Of a DNA stretch of 37,710 nt, positions 1 to 9,076 are shown piece after piece. The notes beneath the pieces were generated by a model that did not search any database, was not told where the DNA came from, and saw only the letters and a list, made by a program, of their open reading frames with translations. The position numbers and the translations under genes are program-made. How positions within the stretch are numbered: the first letter of the stretch is position 1; each line of letters begins with the position of its first letter. The DNA is from Candidatus Krumholzibacteriota bacterium. GTDB taxonomy: Bacteria; Krumholzibacteriota; Krumholzibacteriia; JACNKJ01. The DNA lies in the NCBI GenBank assembly GCA_016933175.1, contig JAFGBK010000007.1, forward strand, positions 1-37,710. The letters run 5' to 3'.

Positions 1-1341
1 CTGCGCATCAACAAGTCCGCGGACGATCCGGCCGGCCTCGTGGTGTCGGAGAACATGCGGGCCCAGATCGTCGGTCTCGGCCAGGCCATCGAGAACAGCG
101 AGACGGCTACCGCCATGGTCCAGACCGCCGAGGGCGCGCTGACCGAGGTGCACGCGCTGCTGCTCAGCATGCGCGAGCTGGCGGTCCACGCCGCGAACGA
201 GGGCGCCAACAGCGCCGCCGACCTCGCCGCCGATCAGGCGGAGATCGACAATGCCCTGGACACCATCGACCGTATCGCCGGCACGACCCAGTTCGGCACC
301 AAGAAGCTGCTGGACGGGTCCAACGGCGTGACGGGCACGGTGACGGGCAGCGTCACGTTCCTGACCGGCACGCAGGCGACGACGGCGGGCACCTACACGG
401 TGACCGTCGCGACGCAGGCGGAGAAGGCGACGCACACCACCGGCAACTCGGCCGCGATCACGGGCATCACGGCCGACGAGACGCTGACGCTGACGAACGA
501 CAGTTCGGGCGCCAGCGTGACGATCGCGCTGCTGGCGGGCGACAACCGGCAGACGATCATCGACAAGATCAACGCCTACACGTCGACGACGCTGGTGGAG
601 GCCACGGCCAACGGGGCCAACGACATCCAGCTGGACAGCGTCATCTACGGCACGGCGGGCGACTTCACGATCGTGTCGGACAACTCGGCGGCGGACGGCA
701 CCCAGAGCGGGTTCTCCGGCGGCGGCGGCGATACGGACGACGGCGTGGACATCGCCGGCACCTTCGATGTGGGCGCGACGAGCTACCAGGCGGACGGCGC
801 GGGAGCGATCCTGACCGGCCGCGCGGGCAGCACGGTCGCGGGCCTGGAGGTGCAGACGGCGGCCGCGGCCGGCGCCGCGGGCACCGTGACGGTGACCAAC
901 AACAGCCTGGTTTTCCAGATCGGCGCCAACTCGGGCCAGACGGTGAACCTGGCGATCGCCAACATGGCCTCCGCGCAGCTGGGCAAGGGCCTGGATGTCA
1001 CGAGCGGCGGCACGAACGTCTACAGCAGCCTGGCCGAGATCAGCATCCTGGACGCGGCCAGCGCCAGCGACTCGATCGATATCATCGATCAGGCGATCAC
1101 CGACGTCAGCACGCTGCGCGGCGAGCTGGGCGCCTTCCAGGGCAACACCCTCGAGAGCGGCATCAACAACATGCGCGTCTCGCAGGAGAACCTGGTGGCG
1201 GCCGAGTCGATCATCCGCGACACGGACATGGCGGAGGAGATGGCCACCTTCACCCGCAACCAGATCATGACCCAGGCGGCCACGGCCATGCTGTCGCAGG
1301 CCAACGCGTCGCCTCAGATCGTGCTCAGCCTGCTCGGGTAA
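1..1341 (+). CDS. fliC: Flagellin, 5' end truncated by window
   Basis: Filament subunit, exported through the flagellar type III system and polymerised outside the cell. The reading frame is open from base 1. The first visible residues, LRINKSADDPAGLVVSE, match the conserved flagellin N-terminal D0/D1 region at about residue 35, so roughly 35 residues are missing. The 446 visible residues comprise the N-terminal D1 helices (SMRELAVHAANE), a central Thr/Gly/Ala-rich variable region, and the conserved C-terminal D1/D0 (ENLVAAESIIRDTDMAEEM, then a terminus ending LSLLG). The centre contains a stretch resembling the flagellin hook IN motif (TLTLTNDSSGASVTIALLAG and following). A strong terminator lies 40 bp after the stop, so this gene ends its transcript. 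The promoter, probably sigma-28, lies outside the window. Identification is firm; the precise paralogue name is by convention only. Confidence 0.96.
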   Translation: MRINKSADDPAGLVVSENMRAQIVGLGQAIENSETATAMVQTAEGALTEVHALLLSMRELAVHAANEGANSAADLAADQAEIDNALDTIDRIAGTTQFGTKKLLDGSNGVTGTVTGSVTFLTGTQATTAGTYTVTVATQAEKATHTTGNSAAITGITADETLTLTNDSSGASVTIALLAGDNRQTIIDKINAYTSTTLVEATANGANDIQLDSVIYGTAGDFTIVSDNSAADGTQSGFSGGGGDTDDGVDIAGTFDVGATSYQADGAGAILTGRAGSTVAGLEVQTAAAAGAAGTVTVTNNSLVFQIGANSGQTVNLAIANMASAQLGKGLDVTSGGTNVYSSLAEISILDAASASDSIDIIDQAITDVSTLRGELGAFQGNTLESGINNMRVSQENLVAAESIIRDTDMAEEMATFTRNQIMTQAATAMLSQANASPQIVLSLLG

Positions 1342-1380
1342 CCGACCGGGCCGGAGACGATCGATACACGGCCTTCTTCT

Positions 1381-1417
1381 GGGAGCCCCGCCTTGCCAAG
1401 GCGGGGCTCCTTTCTCT
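1381..1417 (+). terminator. Rho-independent terminator after flagellin
   Basis: A perfect 13-bp stem (GGAGCCCCGCCTT at 1382-1394 with AAGGCGGGGCTCC at 1398-1410) has a 3-nt loop and is followed by the pyrimidine-rich tail TTTCTCT. The hairpin is very stable and is positioned just downstream of the flagellin stop codon. The rest of the 295-bp gap up to fliD shows no coding potential; it holds this terminator and the possible sigma-28 promoter near 1557. Confidence 0.9.
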
Positions 1418-1556
1418 GTCCGCGCGCGGCCGAGGTGACAAGAAACCCGCCAGCCGGCCTGTCCGGCGGGATCGGCCTGGCGCGGGCCGCGCCGGGCGGC
1501 GCCGCTGCGGTCGAAGCGGGGTGATCGCGGCCGCGCCTGCGCGCCGGGGAAAGCCC

Positions 1557-1584
1557 TCAAGCAGGCGTCCGCCGGGGTCGATAT
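1557..1584 (+). promoter_or_regulatory. Possible sigma-28 (FliA) promoter for fliD
   Basis: TCAAG at 1557-1561 and GTCGATAT at 1577-1584 resemble the sigma-28 elements TAAAG and GCCGATAA. The spacing is 15 bp, against the usual 14. Transcription would start near 1593, ahead of a good ribosome site (GGGAGGAG at about 1626) and the fliD ATG. fliD is a typical late gene, which fits. The match is imperfect in both boxes. Confidence 0.4.
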
Positions 1585-1636
1585 CCTTGGTGGGAGCCGG
1601 GGGAGGGCTCCCGCGGAGCAAACAGGGAGGAGTGCC

Positions 1637-4000
1637 ATGTCTCTCGGCCTGAACTCGATTTCCGGCCTCATCAGCGGCATCGACAGCCAGTCGCTCGTCG
1701 ACCAGATCATCCAGGTCGAGCGGCGGCCCGTCTACCTGCTCGAGGCGCGCAAGGCCCAGGAGCAACTGCGCCTGGCCAGCTACGAGGCCCTTCAGGGCGC
1801 CTTCGAGGGGCTCAAGAACGCCCTCGACGTTCTGCGGCGCCCGCAGGACTACCGCACCACCGTCGCCATGGTCTCCAACGCCCAGATCCTGTCCGTCACG
1901 GCGGACCGGGACGCGCCGGCGGGAACCTACACGCTCACGGTGAACCAGCTCGCCCAGAGCCACCAGGCGGTCAGCCAGGGCTACGCCGATCCGGAGACGG
2001 AGCTGGGCACAGGGACGGTCAAGATCAGCCTCGGCGGCAGCGAGGTCCTCAGCGTCGAACTGACCGAGGGCGACAACACGCTGCAGGCACTGGCCGACGC
2101 CATCAACGAGGCGGGCGCGGAGGTCACCGCGTCGGTGGTCAACACGGGCTCCGGCGCCACGCCGTACCAGCTCATCCTCGCCGGTTCGGAAACCGGCGCC
2201 GACCAGCTCGTCACCGTCAGCAGCGATCTGACGGGCGGCGCCGGCCTGGCCTTCGGCAGCGTGGGCGCGGTGGTGGTGGGCACCCAGGCGGGCAGCAGCG
2301 CCGTAGCCAGCGGCGGCCACTACACGGGCAACGCCGACGCCACGTTCAGCTTCGACGTCACCACCGGGGGCACCATCGGCACGGACGAAATCGTCATCGC
2401 CTGGTCCAACGACCAGGGCGACAGCGGTGAGATCGTGCTGCCGGCGGACTACGCGGCGGGCGAGGCCGTCGGCGTGTTCGGCGGCCTGGTCCTGGATTTC
2501 GGGGCTGGCGATCTGCAAGCCGGCGACAACTGGACCGTGGCCGCAGCTAGCGGCACGATCCAGGCGGCCCAGGACGCCCTCGTCAGCTTCGGCTCCAGCG
2601 ACGGCGGCGCCACGCCCGTGCAGGTGAGCAGTGCCGACAACACGCTGACGGACCTCATTCCCGGCGCCAGCGTCAGCCTGCTCAAGGCGGACGGCGACGA
2701 GCCCGTCACCATCACGCTGCGACAGGATGCCGCTGGCGTGAAGAGCCGCATCACGAGCTTCGCCACGGCCTACAATGCCGTCATCGGCTTCTTCAACCAG
2801 CAGATGACCTACAACGCCGACGCGGGAGCGGCGGGGCTGCTGATGGGCGATCCCATCGCCCTGCGCCTGGACACGAGCCTGCGCAACGCCCTGCTGACGC
2901 GCATCGAGGGGCTGGACACCGAATTCAGCCTCCTGAGCCAGATCGGCATCGGCACCGCCTCCGGCGGCTCCTTCAACGCGGACGGCACGCTGTCCGTGGA
3001 CGAAGACCAGCTCATGGACGCCATCGCGGAGGACCTCGACTCTGTCGTCGCGCTGCTCTCCATCACGGGCCGCAGCTCCGATGCGGACATCGTCTTCCTC
3101 AATGCCGGCAACCACGTGGCGCCGACGGGCGCCGCGGCCGGCTACGAGGTGCGCATCACCCAGGCCGCGACGCGCGGCGTCGCCACAGGGGCCAGCATCG
3201 CCGAGCCGACGGCCGGCTCGCCCCTGCTCGTGGGCGAGTCCAACCGCAACTTCAAGGTGAAGATCAATGGCGTCGAGAGCGCCACCCTGACCCTGGCGAC
3301 CGGCAGCTACGAGAGCGGAGCGGACCTCGCGGCGGCCATGCAGCAGCTCATCAACAACGACGAGGATCTCGGCGGCCGCGGCGTCATCGCCCAGTGGGTG
3401 GACGATGCCGGCGGCCAGGGCCACCTGGTCCTCACCAGCAAGACCTGGGGCGGGACCAGCAAGGTCGAGATCATGGACGTCGACGACTCCATCTATGCCG
3501 ACCTGGGTCTCACGGTGGGCAGCGGCATCGACGGCAAGGATGTCGAAGGCCACTTCCTGGTGGACGGGGAGATGGAGACGGCGACGGGCAGCGGCCGCAT
3601 CCTCACCGGCGACCAGGAGGGCGGGGCCACGCGCAGCCTCAGCCTGGAGGTGCGCCTGACCGAGGCCAGCCTGGCGGCCCAGGGCGAGAGCCAGGGCAGC
3701 GTGCAGGTCTGGAGCGGCGTCCTCGACCAGCTCCGCCGGGATGTCGAGAACTACCTCGACAGCGCCGACGGCATCTTCGCCCGGCGCGCGCAGGGCATCC
3801 AGAACGGCATCGACGACTACGACCAGCAGATCGAGGCCATGGATGCCCGGCTGGAGAAGCGGCGGGAGCGCTACCTCGCGGAGTTCTCGCGCATGGAAAC
3901 CCTCCTGGCGGAGATGAACTCCACCAGCCGCACCCTGAGCTCCATGCTGGACAGCCTGCCGGCCTACCAGATCTCCTACGGCGGCAGCACCGGCCGCTAG
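1637..4000 (+). CDS. fliD: Flagellar filament cap protein FliD
   Basis: FliD (hook-associated protein 2) caps the growing filament and helps exported flagellin fold into place. The N-terminus, SLGLNSISGLISGIDSQSLV followed by DQIIQVERRPVYLLEARKA, is diagnostic of the FliD_N domain. The C-terminal region (about 690-787) is helical (RRDVENYLDSADGIFARRAQ, then DQQIEAMDARLEKRRERYLAEF), as expected for FliD_C, with the FSRMETLLAEMNSTS signature near the end. At 787 residues it is longer than many FliD proteins (about 450-650), with the excess in beta-rich, Gly/Thr-rich surface domains in the middle. The ATG is preceded by GGGAGGAG. It begins the module fliD-fliS-chaperone-flgM. Confidence 0.96.
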   Translation: MSLGLNSISGLISGIDSQSLVDQIIQVERRPVYLLEARKAQEQLRLASYEALQGAFEGLKNALDVLRRPQDYRTTVAMVSNAQILSVTADRDAPAGTYTLTVNQLAQSHQAVSQGYADPETELGTGTVKISLGGSEVLSVELTEGDNTLQALADAINEAGAEVTASVVNTGSGATPYQLILAGSETGADQLVTVSSDLTGGAGLAFGSVGAVVVGTQAGSSAVASGGHYTGNADATFSFDVTTGGTIGTDEIVIAWSNDQGDSGEIVLPADYAAGEAVGVFGGLVLDFGAGDLQAGDNWTVAAASGTIQAAQDALVSFGSSDGGATPVQVSSADNTLTDLIPGASVSLLKADGDEPVTITLRQDAAGVKSRITSFATAYNAVIGFFNQQMTYNADAGAAGLLMGDPIALRLDTSLRNALLTRIEGLDTEFSLLSQIGIGTASGGSFNADGTLSVDEDQLMDAIAEDLDSVVALLSITGRSSDADIVFLNAGNHVAPTGAAAGYEVRITQAATRGVATGASIAEPTAGSPLLVGESNRNFKVKINGVESATLTLATGSYESGADLAAAMQQLINNDEDLGGRGVIAQWVDDAGGQGHLVLTSKTWGGTSKVEIMDVDDSIYADLGLTVGSGIDGKDVEGHFLVDGEMETATGSGRILTGDQEGGATRSLSLEVRLTEASLAAQGESQGSVQVWSGVLDQLRRDVENYLDSADGIFARRAQGIQNGIDDYDQQIEAMDARLEKRRERYLAEFSRMETLLAEMNSTSRTLSSMLDSLPAYQISYGGSTGR

Positions 4001-4022
4001 GACGGCGACGCGGGATGGAAAC

Positions 4023-4454
4023 GTGCAGCTCATGAGCGAACAGAAACTGGTCGATCGCACCGAGCGGGCCCGCCGGGCCTACCTGGAGTCGCGCGTCCGC
4101 GGCGCCGATCCCCAAGCCCTGCTGGTGATGCTCTACGAGGGACTCCTGCAGAGCCTGCAGCTGGGCGAGCGCTCTCTGCGCGAGCAGGACTGGGCCACCG
4201 CCCAGGAATCCCTGAGCCGCGCGCGCCGCATCGTCACCTACCTGCTCACCTCCCTGCGCAAGGAGGGCGGGCAGATCAGCGACCACCTGCAGCGCCTGTA
4301 CGTTTTTTGCTTCGAGAACATCGGCCGCGCCAACCTGGAGCGCCGTCCCGAGCTGCTGCCGGCGGTGATCAAGGTGGTGCGCGAGCTCTCGGGCGCCTGG
4401 CAGGTGATCGCCGGCCAGGGCGCCGCGACGGGCGGCGAGGAGGAAGGCGGATGA
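4023..4454 (+). CDS. fliS: Flagellin chaperone FliS
   Basis: FliS binds the C-terminus of flagellin in the cytoplasm, preventing premature polymerisation and delivering it to the export gate. The protein is small and helical (143 residues). ARRAYLESRVRGADPQALLVMLYEGLLQSL followed by a four-helix pattern matches FliS (typical YQ..ixTAsPeeLilMLYdGal start). It sits directly after fliD, its usual position. The GTG at 4023 has GGGATGG just upstream; an internal ATG at 4032 is an equally possible start (140 residues). Its stop overlaps the next ATG (ATGA), so the two are translationally coupled. The C-terminal tail is Gly/Glu-rich and not conserved. Confidence 0.9.
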   Translation: MQLMSEQKLVDRTERARRAYLESRVRGADPQALLVMLYEGLLQSLQLGERSLREQDWATAQESLSRARRIVTYLLTSLRKEGGQISDHLQRLYVFCFENIGRANLERRPELLPAVIKVVRELSGAWQVIAGQGAATGGEEEGG

Positions 4455-4762
4455 ACGAGACGTTGCGCGAACTGCTCGCCGTCAGCAAGGCCCAGCTCGA
4501 GGCCGTCCGCCGGTCCGACCTGGATCGCCTGGAGGTGCTGGGCCTGCGCCGCCGCGAGCTGATGGAGGGCCTCGACCGGGAGGCGCTGGCGCGCCTGGCC
4601 GGCGAGCCGGCGGAGCGGACCGGGGAGATCCTGCGCGCCATCCTCGAGAACGACCGTCTGGTGGGAGCCGCCCTGCGGGAAGGGATGCGCCGGCGCCGCG
4701 AGGACCTGACGGAGGTCGACACGCGCCGCCGCGCCGAGGCGGCCTATCGCCGCGGACGCTAG
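4451..4762 (+). CDS. Putative FliT/FlgN-like flagellar chaperone
   Basis: A 103-residue, strongly charged, all-helical protein. MNETLRELLAVSKAQLEAVR followed by SDLDRLEVLGLRRRELMEGL resembles the antiparallel coiled-coil architecture of FliT/FlgN export chaperones. The start is fixed by an ATGA overlap with the fliS stop and by AGGAAGG upstream. In many bacteria fliT follows fliS, and the product keeps FliD soluble before export; the same role here is inferred from position, size and helix pattern because primary sequence in this family is poorly conserved. The Arg-rich C-terminus (RRRAEAAYRRGR) is unremarkable in such a GC-rich genome. Confidence 0.6.
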   Translation: MNETLRELLAVSKAQLEAVRRSDLDRLEVLGLRRRELMEGLDREALARLAGEPAERTGEILRAILENDRLVGAALREGMRRRREDLTEVDTRRRAEAAYRRGR

Positions 4763-4820
4763 GGAGCGCCGCGGTCGATTAAGGAGCGCTGCGGTCGGTT
4801 GGGGAGCGCCACGGCCCGAC
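4761..4820 (+). repeat. Three 20-bp tandem repeats upstream of flgM
   Basis: Three head-to-tail units with exact 20-bp period lie at 4761-4780, 4781-4800 and 4801-4820. They share the core GGGAGCGCCGCGGTCGATT with a few changes, the third being most diverged (ACGGCCCGAC at its end). The first unit includes the last two bases of the preceding stop codon. The third unit supplies the -24 GG of the sigma-54-like promoter for flgM. A 20-bp period is about two helical turns, so the units face the same side of the DNA. They could be regulator sites or simply a local duplication. Confidence 0.8.
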
Positions 4821-4827
4821 CCTTGCA
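4811..4827 (+). promoter_or_regulatory. Sigma-54-type promoter for flgM
   Basis: The sequence CGGCCCGACCCTTGCA (4812-4827) has GG at 4813-4814, exactly 10 bases, then GC at 4825-4826. It matches the -24/-12 consensus TGGCACG-N4-TTGCW except for T to C and A to C in the -24 box. Transcription would start near 4838, leaving a short leader before the flgM GTG at 4865. It gives flgM its own promoter separate from the fliD transcript. Confidence 0.62.
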
Positions 4828-4864
4828 TGGCCCCTGGGAGGAGCCTGAGTTTTGGAGGTAAGGG

Positions 4865-5239
4865 GTGGATATCGGTAAGGCAGCGGCCACCGCTGGCGCC
4901 GATCTGGCCAGGATCTACGGCCAGGGAACGAGCGCGGAGAAGACCGGGGAGACCAAGCAGCAGGAGTGCGGGGAATGCCAGCCTGAACGGCGGAGCACGG
5001 CCGGCGCGGACCGGGAGCTGGTGAGCATCAGCCCCGAGGCCCAGAGCCGTGCCGACAGGCAGGAGGCGCTCCAGTTGGCCAAGGAGATCTACCGGCAATT
5101 GCCAGACGCGCGCCAGGAAGCCGTCTCCCGGGCCAAGCAGCGGCTTTCCGAGGGCTATTACGACAAGGAATCGGTGCGCGAGGAGCTGGCCGAGCGCCTG
5201 ACGCGGATCGCCAAGCGACTGGCGGCTGCGGCGCGCTGA
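4865..5239 (+). CDS. flgM: Anti-sigma-28 factor FlgM
   Basis: FlgM binds and inhibits FliA until the hook-basal body is complete, then is exported through it. The 124-residue product has a polar, probably disordered N-terminal half and a C-terminal helical sigma-binding region. VSISPEAQSRADRQEALQLA, then a run ending REELAERLTRIAKRLAAAAR, is the expected FlgM pattern (VxLSxxA..., then VREEvA.RI..GL). The GTG start follows TTTGGAGGTAAGG, a strong ribosome site. Slightly longer than the usual 90-100 residues, with the extra in the Lys/Gln/Glu-rich N-terminal half, which carries two Cys (QQECGECQ). It is followed by a strong terminator and matched by a fliA gene at 35002. Confidence 0.85.
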   Translation: MDIGKAAATAGADLARIYGQGTSAEKTGETKQQECGECQPERRSTAGADRELVSISPEAQSRADRQEALQLAKEIYRQLPDARQEAVSRAKQRLSEGYYDKESVREELAERLTRIAKRLAAAAR

Positions 5240-5266
5240 CGACAACGGCCCGGTGCCGCACAGGGC

Positions 5267-5303
5267 AGCGGCAGGTCCCGTCAGGGGGACCTGCCGCTTT
5301 CGT
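5267..5303 (+). terminator. Rho-independent terminator after flgM
   Basis: A perfect 13-bp stem (AGCGGCAGGTCCC at 5267-5279 with GGGACCTGCCGCT at 5286-5298) has a 6-nt loop and is followed by TTTCGT. It closes the fliD-flgM transcript. A second small hairpin (GCCAGCC at 5306-5312 with GGCTGGC at 5317-5323) follows immediately, then an AT-rich stretch before the kinase gene. Confidence 0.85.
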
Positions 5304-5382
5304 ATGCCAGCCGGCGGGCTGGCAATTTATCTTGCAGCATTGGCCCGCTCCTGCTAACTGGAAGGTGGGTGGGAGGAGCCAC

Positions 5383-7451
5383 GTGGATTCAGAACCCCGC
5401 GACTGGAAACTGAGCATCCTGGAGGACGGCGCGCCGGAGGTCCTTGGTACCGCGCCGACGCCCGATCTGCCAGGATGGCGCACCGAGCGCCGCGCCTTCC
5501 CGGGCACCGACCCGACCGCCCTGGACCATCCCGACCTGCTGCTCCTCGCCCTTCCTCCCGGCGCGCCCGGGCTGGGGGCCTGGCTTCTCCACTTCCGCCG
5601 CGAGCGCCCCGGCTGCGCCGTCCTCCTTCTCGAGAGCGCGGCGGGTCCAGACTGGTACCGGGCCGCCGTCCGCCTGGGGGTGGACGAGCTCCTGCCGCCG
5701 CCGCCCGACACCGAGGCCTGGCGGGCGGCCCTGGAGGACGCCGCCGAGGCCCGGCGGGCCGGTCTCGAGCAGAGCCGCTTCGTCGGGAGGCTGGAGCGCA
5801 GCACGCGCTTCCTGGAGGAGAGCCGGCGCCAGCTGGCCGAGATGCTCCTCAAGGCCTACGAGAACCTCGGCGCCGTCAACCGGCAGCTCACCAGCCGCGT
5901 GAGCCAGCTGGCCACCCTCTACCAGCTCGGCCGCGACCTGAGCCTCGAGGACAACTGGGACCACGCCCTGCGGCGCTTCCTGGAGACCTGCGTGAAGGCC
6001 CTGGACTTCGAGGGCGCGGCCCTGCTGCTGTGGAGCTTCGACGGCCAGCGCCTGGCTCCCCGATCCCGCCTTCTGCTCGACGCGGACCGCCTGGAGGCGG
6101 CCGTGGCGCGCCTGCGGCGGGAAGGGGCGTCCTTCGGCCTGGCCGACCGCCTGCTGGCCCTGCGCGGCGAGACGATCCTCGAGGACACGGCGCTCGCCGA
6201 GGAAGCGGCGGATTGGGACCTGTGCGTCCTGCCCCTGGCCCACGGCGGCGAGGCCCAGGGCTACTTCGTCTACCGGAAGGCCTACGCGGACGGCGCCGCC
6301 TTCACCGCCGACTTCCACTTCCTCAAGACCGTGCAGACCATCCTCGGCGAGGAGCTGGCCAAGGCCAAGGCCGTGCACCACCTCAAGAAGCTCGGCCGCT
6401 TCAACCGCACGGTGCTCGAGAGCGTGCGCGCGGCCGTCCTCACCCTGGACGGGCGCGACCGTGTCAGCTACCGCAATCCCCCGGCCGCCGCCCTCTTCGG
6501 CGAGCGGCTGGAAGACGGCCACGACTTCGCCTTCGACGAGCACTTCCATCCCCTGGACGACGCCGCCCGCGAGCTCTCGGAGCGGGACTGGATCCATCGC
6601 GAGTGCCGCCTCGTCCGTCCGGGGGAGACCGAGGCGCGGCGCCTGCTGCTGTCCACGACGCGCCTGCCCGCGCGCCACGTCAGCGACGTCCGGACCGTGA
6701 TGATCGTCGAGGACCTGACCGAGCACAAGCGCCTGGAGGCCGAGCTGCGCCGGGCCGAGCGGCTGAGCAGCCTCGGGCAGCTCTCGGCGGGCATGGCGCA
6801 CGAGATCCGCAATCCCCTGGCGGGCATCGCCATGACGGCCCAGGTCCTGCGCGCCAAGCTGGCGGATCGACCCGAGGCGGTGTCCTTCCTGGACCGCATC
6901 CAGGCCGAGACCGAGCGCCTGGAGCGCATCGTGCGCAGCCTGCTGGACTACAGCCGGCCCGCGCCGCCCCGCCTCGCCCCCCGGGACCTGCGCGCGGCCG
7001 CCGCCCGCGCCCTGGCGGCGGTGGCGCCCGAGGCCGCGGCGGCCGGCCTGTCCGTGGAGCCGCCGGCGGCGGGCCCACCGCTGCACGTCTGGGCCGACGC
7101 CGATCAGCTGCACCAGGTGCTGCTGAACCTGCTGCTCAACGCCATCCAGGCCTGCCGGCGAGGGGACCGGCTCGGCTTGGTCCTGGAGCGCGCCGCCGCC
7201 GCCGGCGGCGGCGAGGGCCGCATACGCCTGCGCATCTGGGACAGCGGCCCCGGCGTGCCGGCCGACGCGACCGCGCGCCTGTTCGATCCCTTCTTCACGA
7301 CCAAGGCCGAGGGCACCGGCCTCGGCCTGGCCGTCTGCCAGAAGATCATGGAGGAACACGGGGGCTGCGTCCGCTACCGGTCCCGTGACGAGGGCGGGTC
7401 CGAGTTCACGCTGGAGCTGTCCCCCGCCGCGCCCGCCGAGAAGGAGGAGAG

Positions 7452-7455
<4 letters not shown>
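5383..7455 (+). CDS. Cytoplasmic sensor histidine kinase (pseudo-receiver, GAF, PAS, HisKA)
   Basis: A two-component kinase that would phosphorylate the NtrC-type activator encoded immediately downstream. Approximate domain order in the 690-residue protein: a receiver-like fold without the usual acceptor Asp (1-125; HPDLLLLALPPG where DLVLLD is expected), a coiled linker, GAF (about 175-325), PAS (about 340-440; TVLESVRAAVLTLDGRDRVS), HisKA with the H-box AHEIRNPLAGIAM (His473), and HATPase_c with N-box NLLLNAIQA, G1 DSGPGVP, F-box FDPFFTT and G2 GTGLGLAV. No membrane segment is visible, so it senses a cytoplasmic signal. The GTG start at 5383 is chosen because GGGAGGAG lies just upstream; an upstream in-frame TTG has no ribosome site. 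Its flagellar role is inferred from location. Confidence 0.88.
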
Positions 7456-8825
<1,370 letters not shown>

Positions 8826-8874
8826 TCCCTGCCGGCCGCGCTGGCTGAAAAGGAGCCAGAAGCCCGGCCAGGAA

Positions 8875-8912
8875 CCGGCCCCCGCGGGCGCCGTCCGCGG
8901 GGGTTCTCGCTT
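8875..8912 (+). terminator. Possible terminator after the first kinase/regulator pair
   Basis: A 9-bp GC-only stem (CCCCCGCGG at 8879-8887 with CCGCGGGGG at 8895-8903) has a 7-nt loop, and TTCTCGCTT follows. The stem is strong but the T-run is poor. Position (54 bp after the stop, before the next promoter) supports it. The remainder of this 251-bp gap holds a 16-bp GC palindrome at 8978-8993 and the promoter at 9032. Confidence 0.5.
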
Positions 8913-9031
8913 CCGCCCCGCTGGATCGGAGCCCGGTCCGCGCCGTGCAATCCCCGTCATGCCAACGTCTTGCCTCGCCGCCGCGCGCGGCGGGCGCCGG
9001 CTGGTTCCTCCGCGCCGGCGAGAATTGCCGA

Positions 9032-9047
9032 AGGCACGGAACTTGTT
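9032..9047 (+). promoter_or_regulatory. Sigma-54-like promoter for the TPR-flrBC-basal body operon
   Basis: AGGCACGGAACTTGTT has a perfect -24 GGCACG (GG at 9033-9034), correct 10-bp spacing and TTG at -12, but GT replaces the usual GC. Transcription would start near 9058, 19 bp before the TTG start of the TPR gene. The same -24 box with TTCCCGCCGC just downstream recurs in front of fliP. A perfect 16-bp palindrome at 8978-8993 lies about 72 bp upstream of the predicted start and might be an activator site. Confidence 0.5.
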
Positions 9048-9076
9048 TTCCCGCCGCCGGACGGGGAGGCGGATCC

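Noticed and set aside
1325-4060. A 911-codon open frame on the minus strand opposite fliD, and similar long minus-strand frames elsewhere (13800-16562, 23525-26329, 30352-32394)
   Set aside because: They mirror strongly supported + strand genes. Long antisense frames are expected at this GC content; translations show low-complexity His/Arg/Ala/Leu/Gly runs and no family signature.
5320-5336. TGGCAATTTATCTTGCA upstream of the first kinase as a sigma-54 promoter
   Set aside because: GG to GC spacing is 11 bases instead of the strict 10. A nearby TTGGCCC...TGCT has spacing 9. Neither fits, so no promoter was called.
8945-9076. In-frame upstream extension of the TPR protein
   Set aside because: It lacks a ribosome site, overlaps the promoter region, and would place 44 Arg/Gly-rich residues in front of a clear signal segment.
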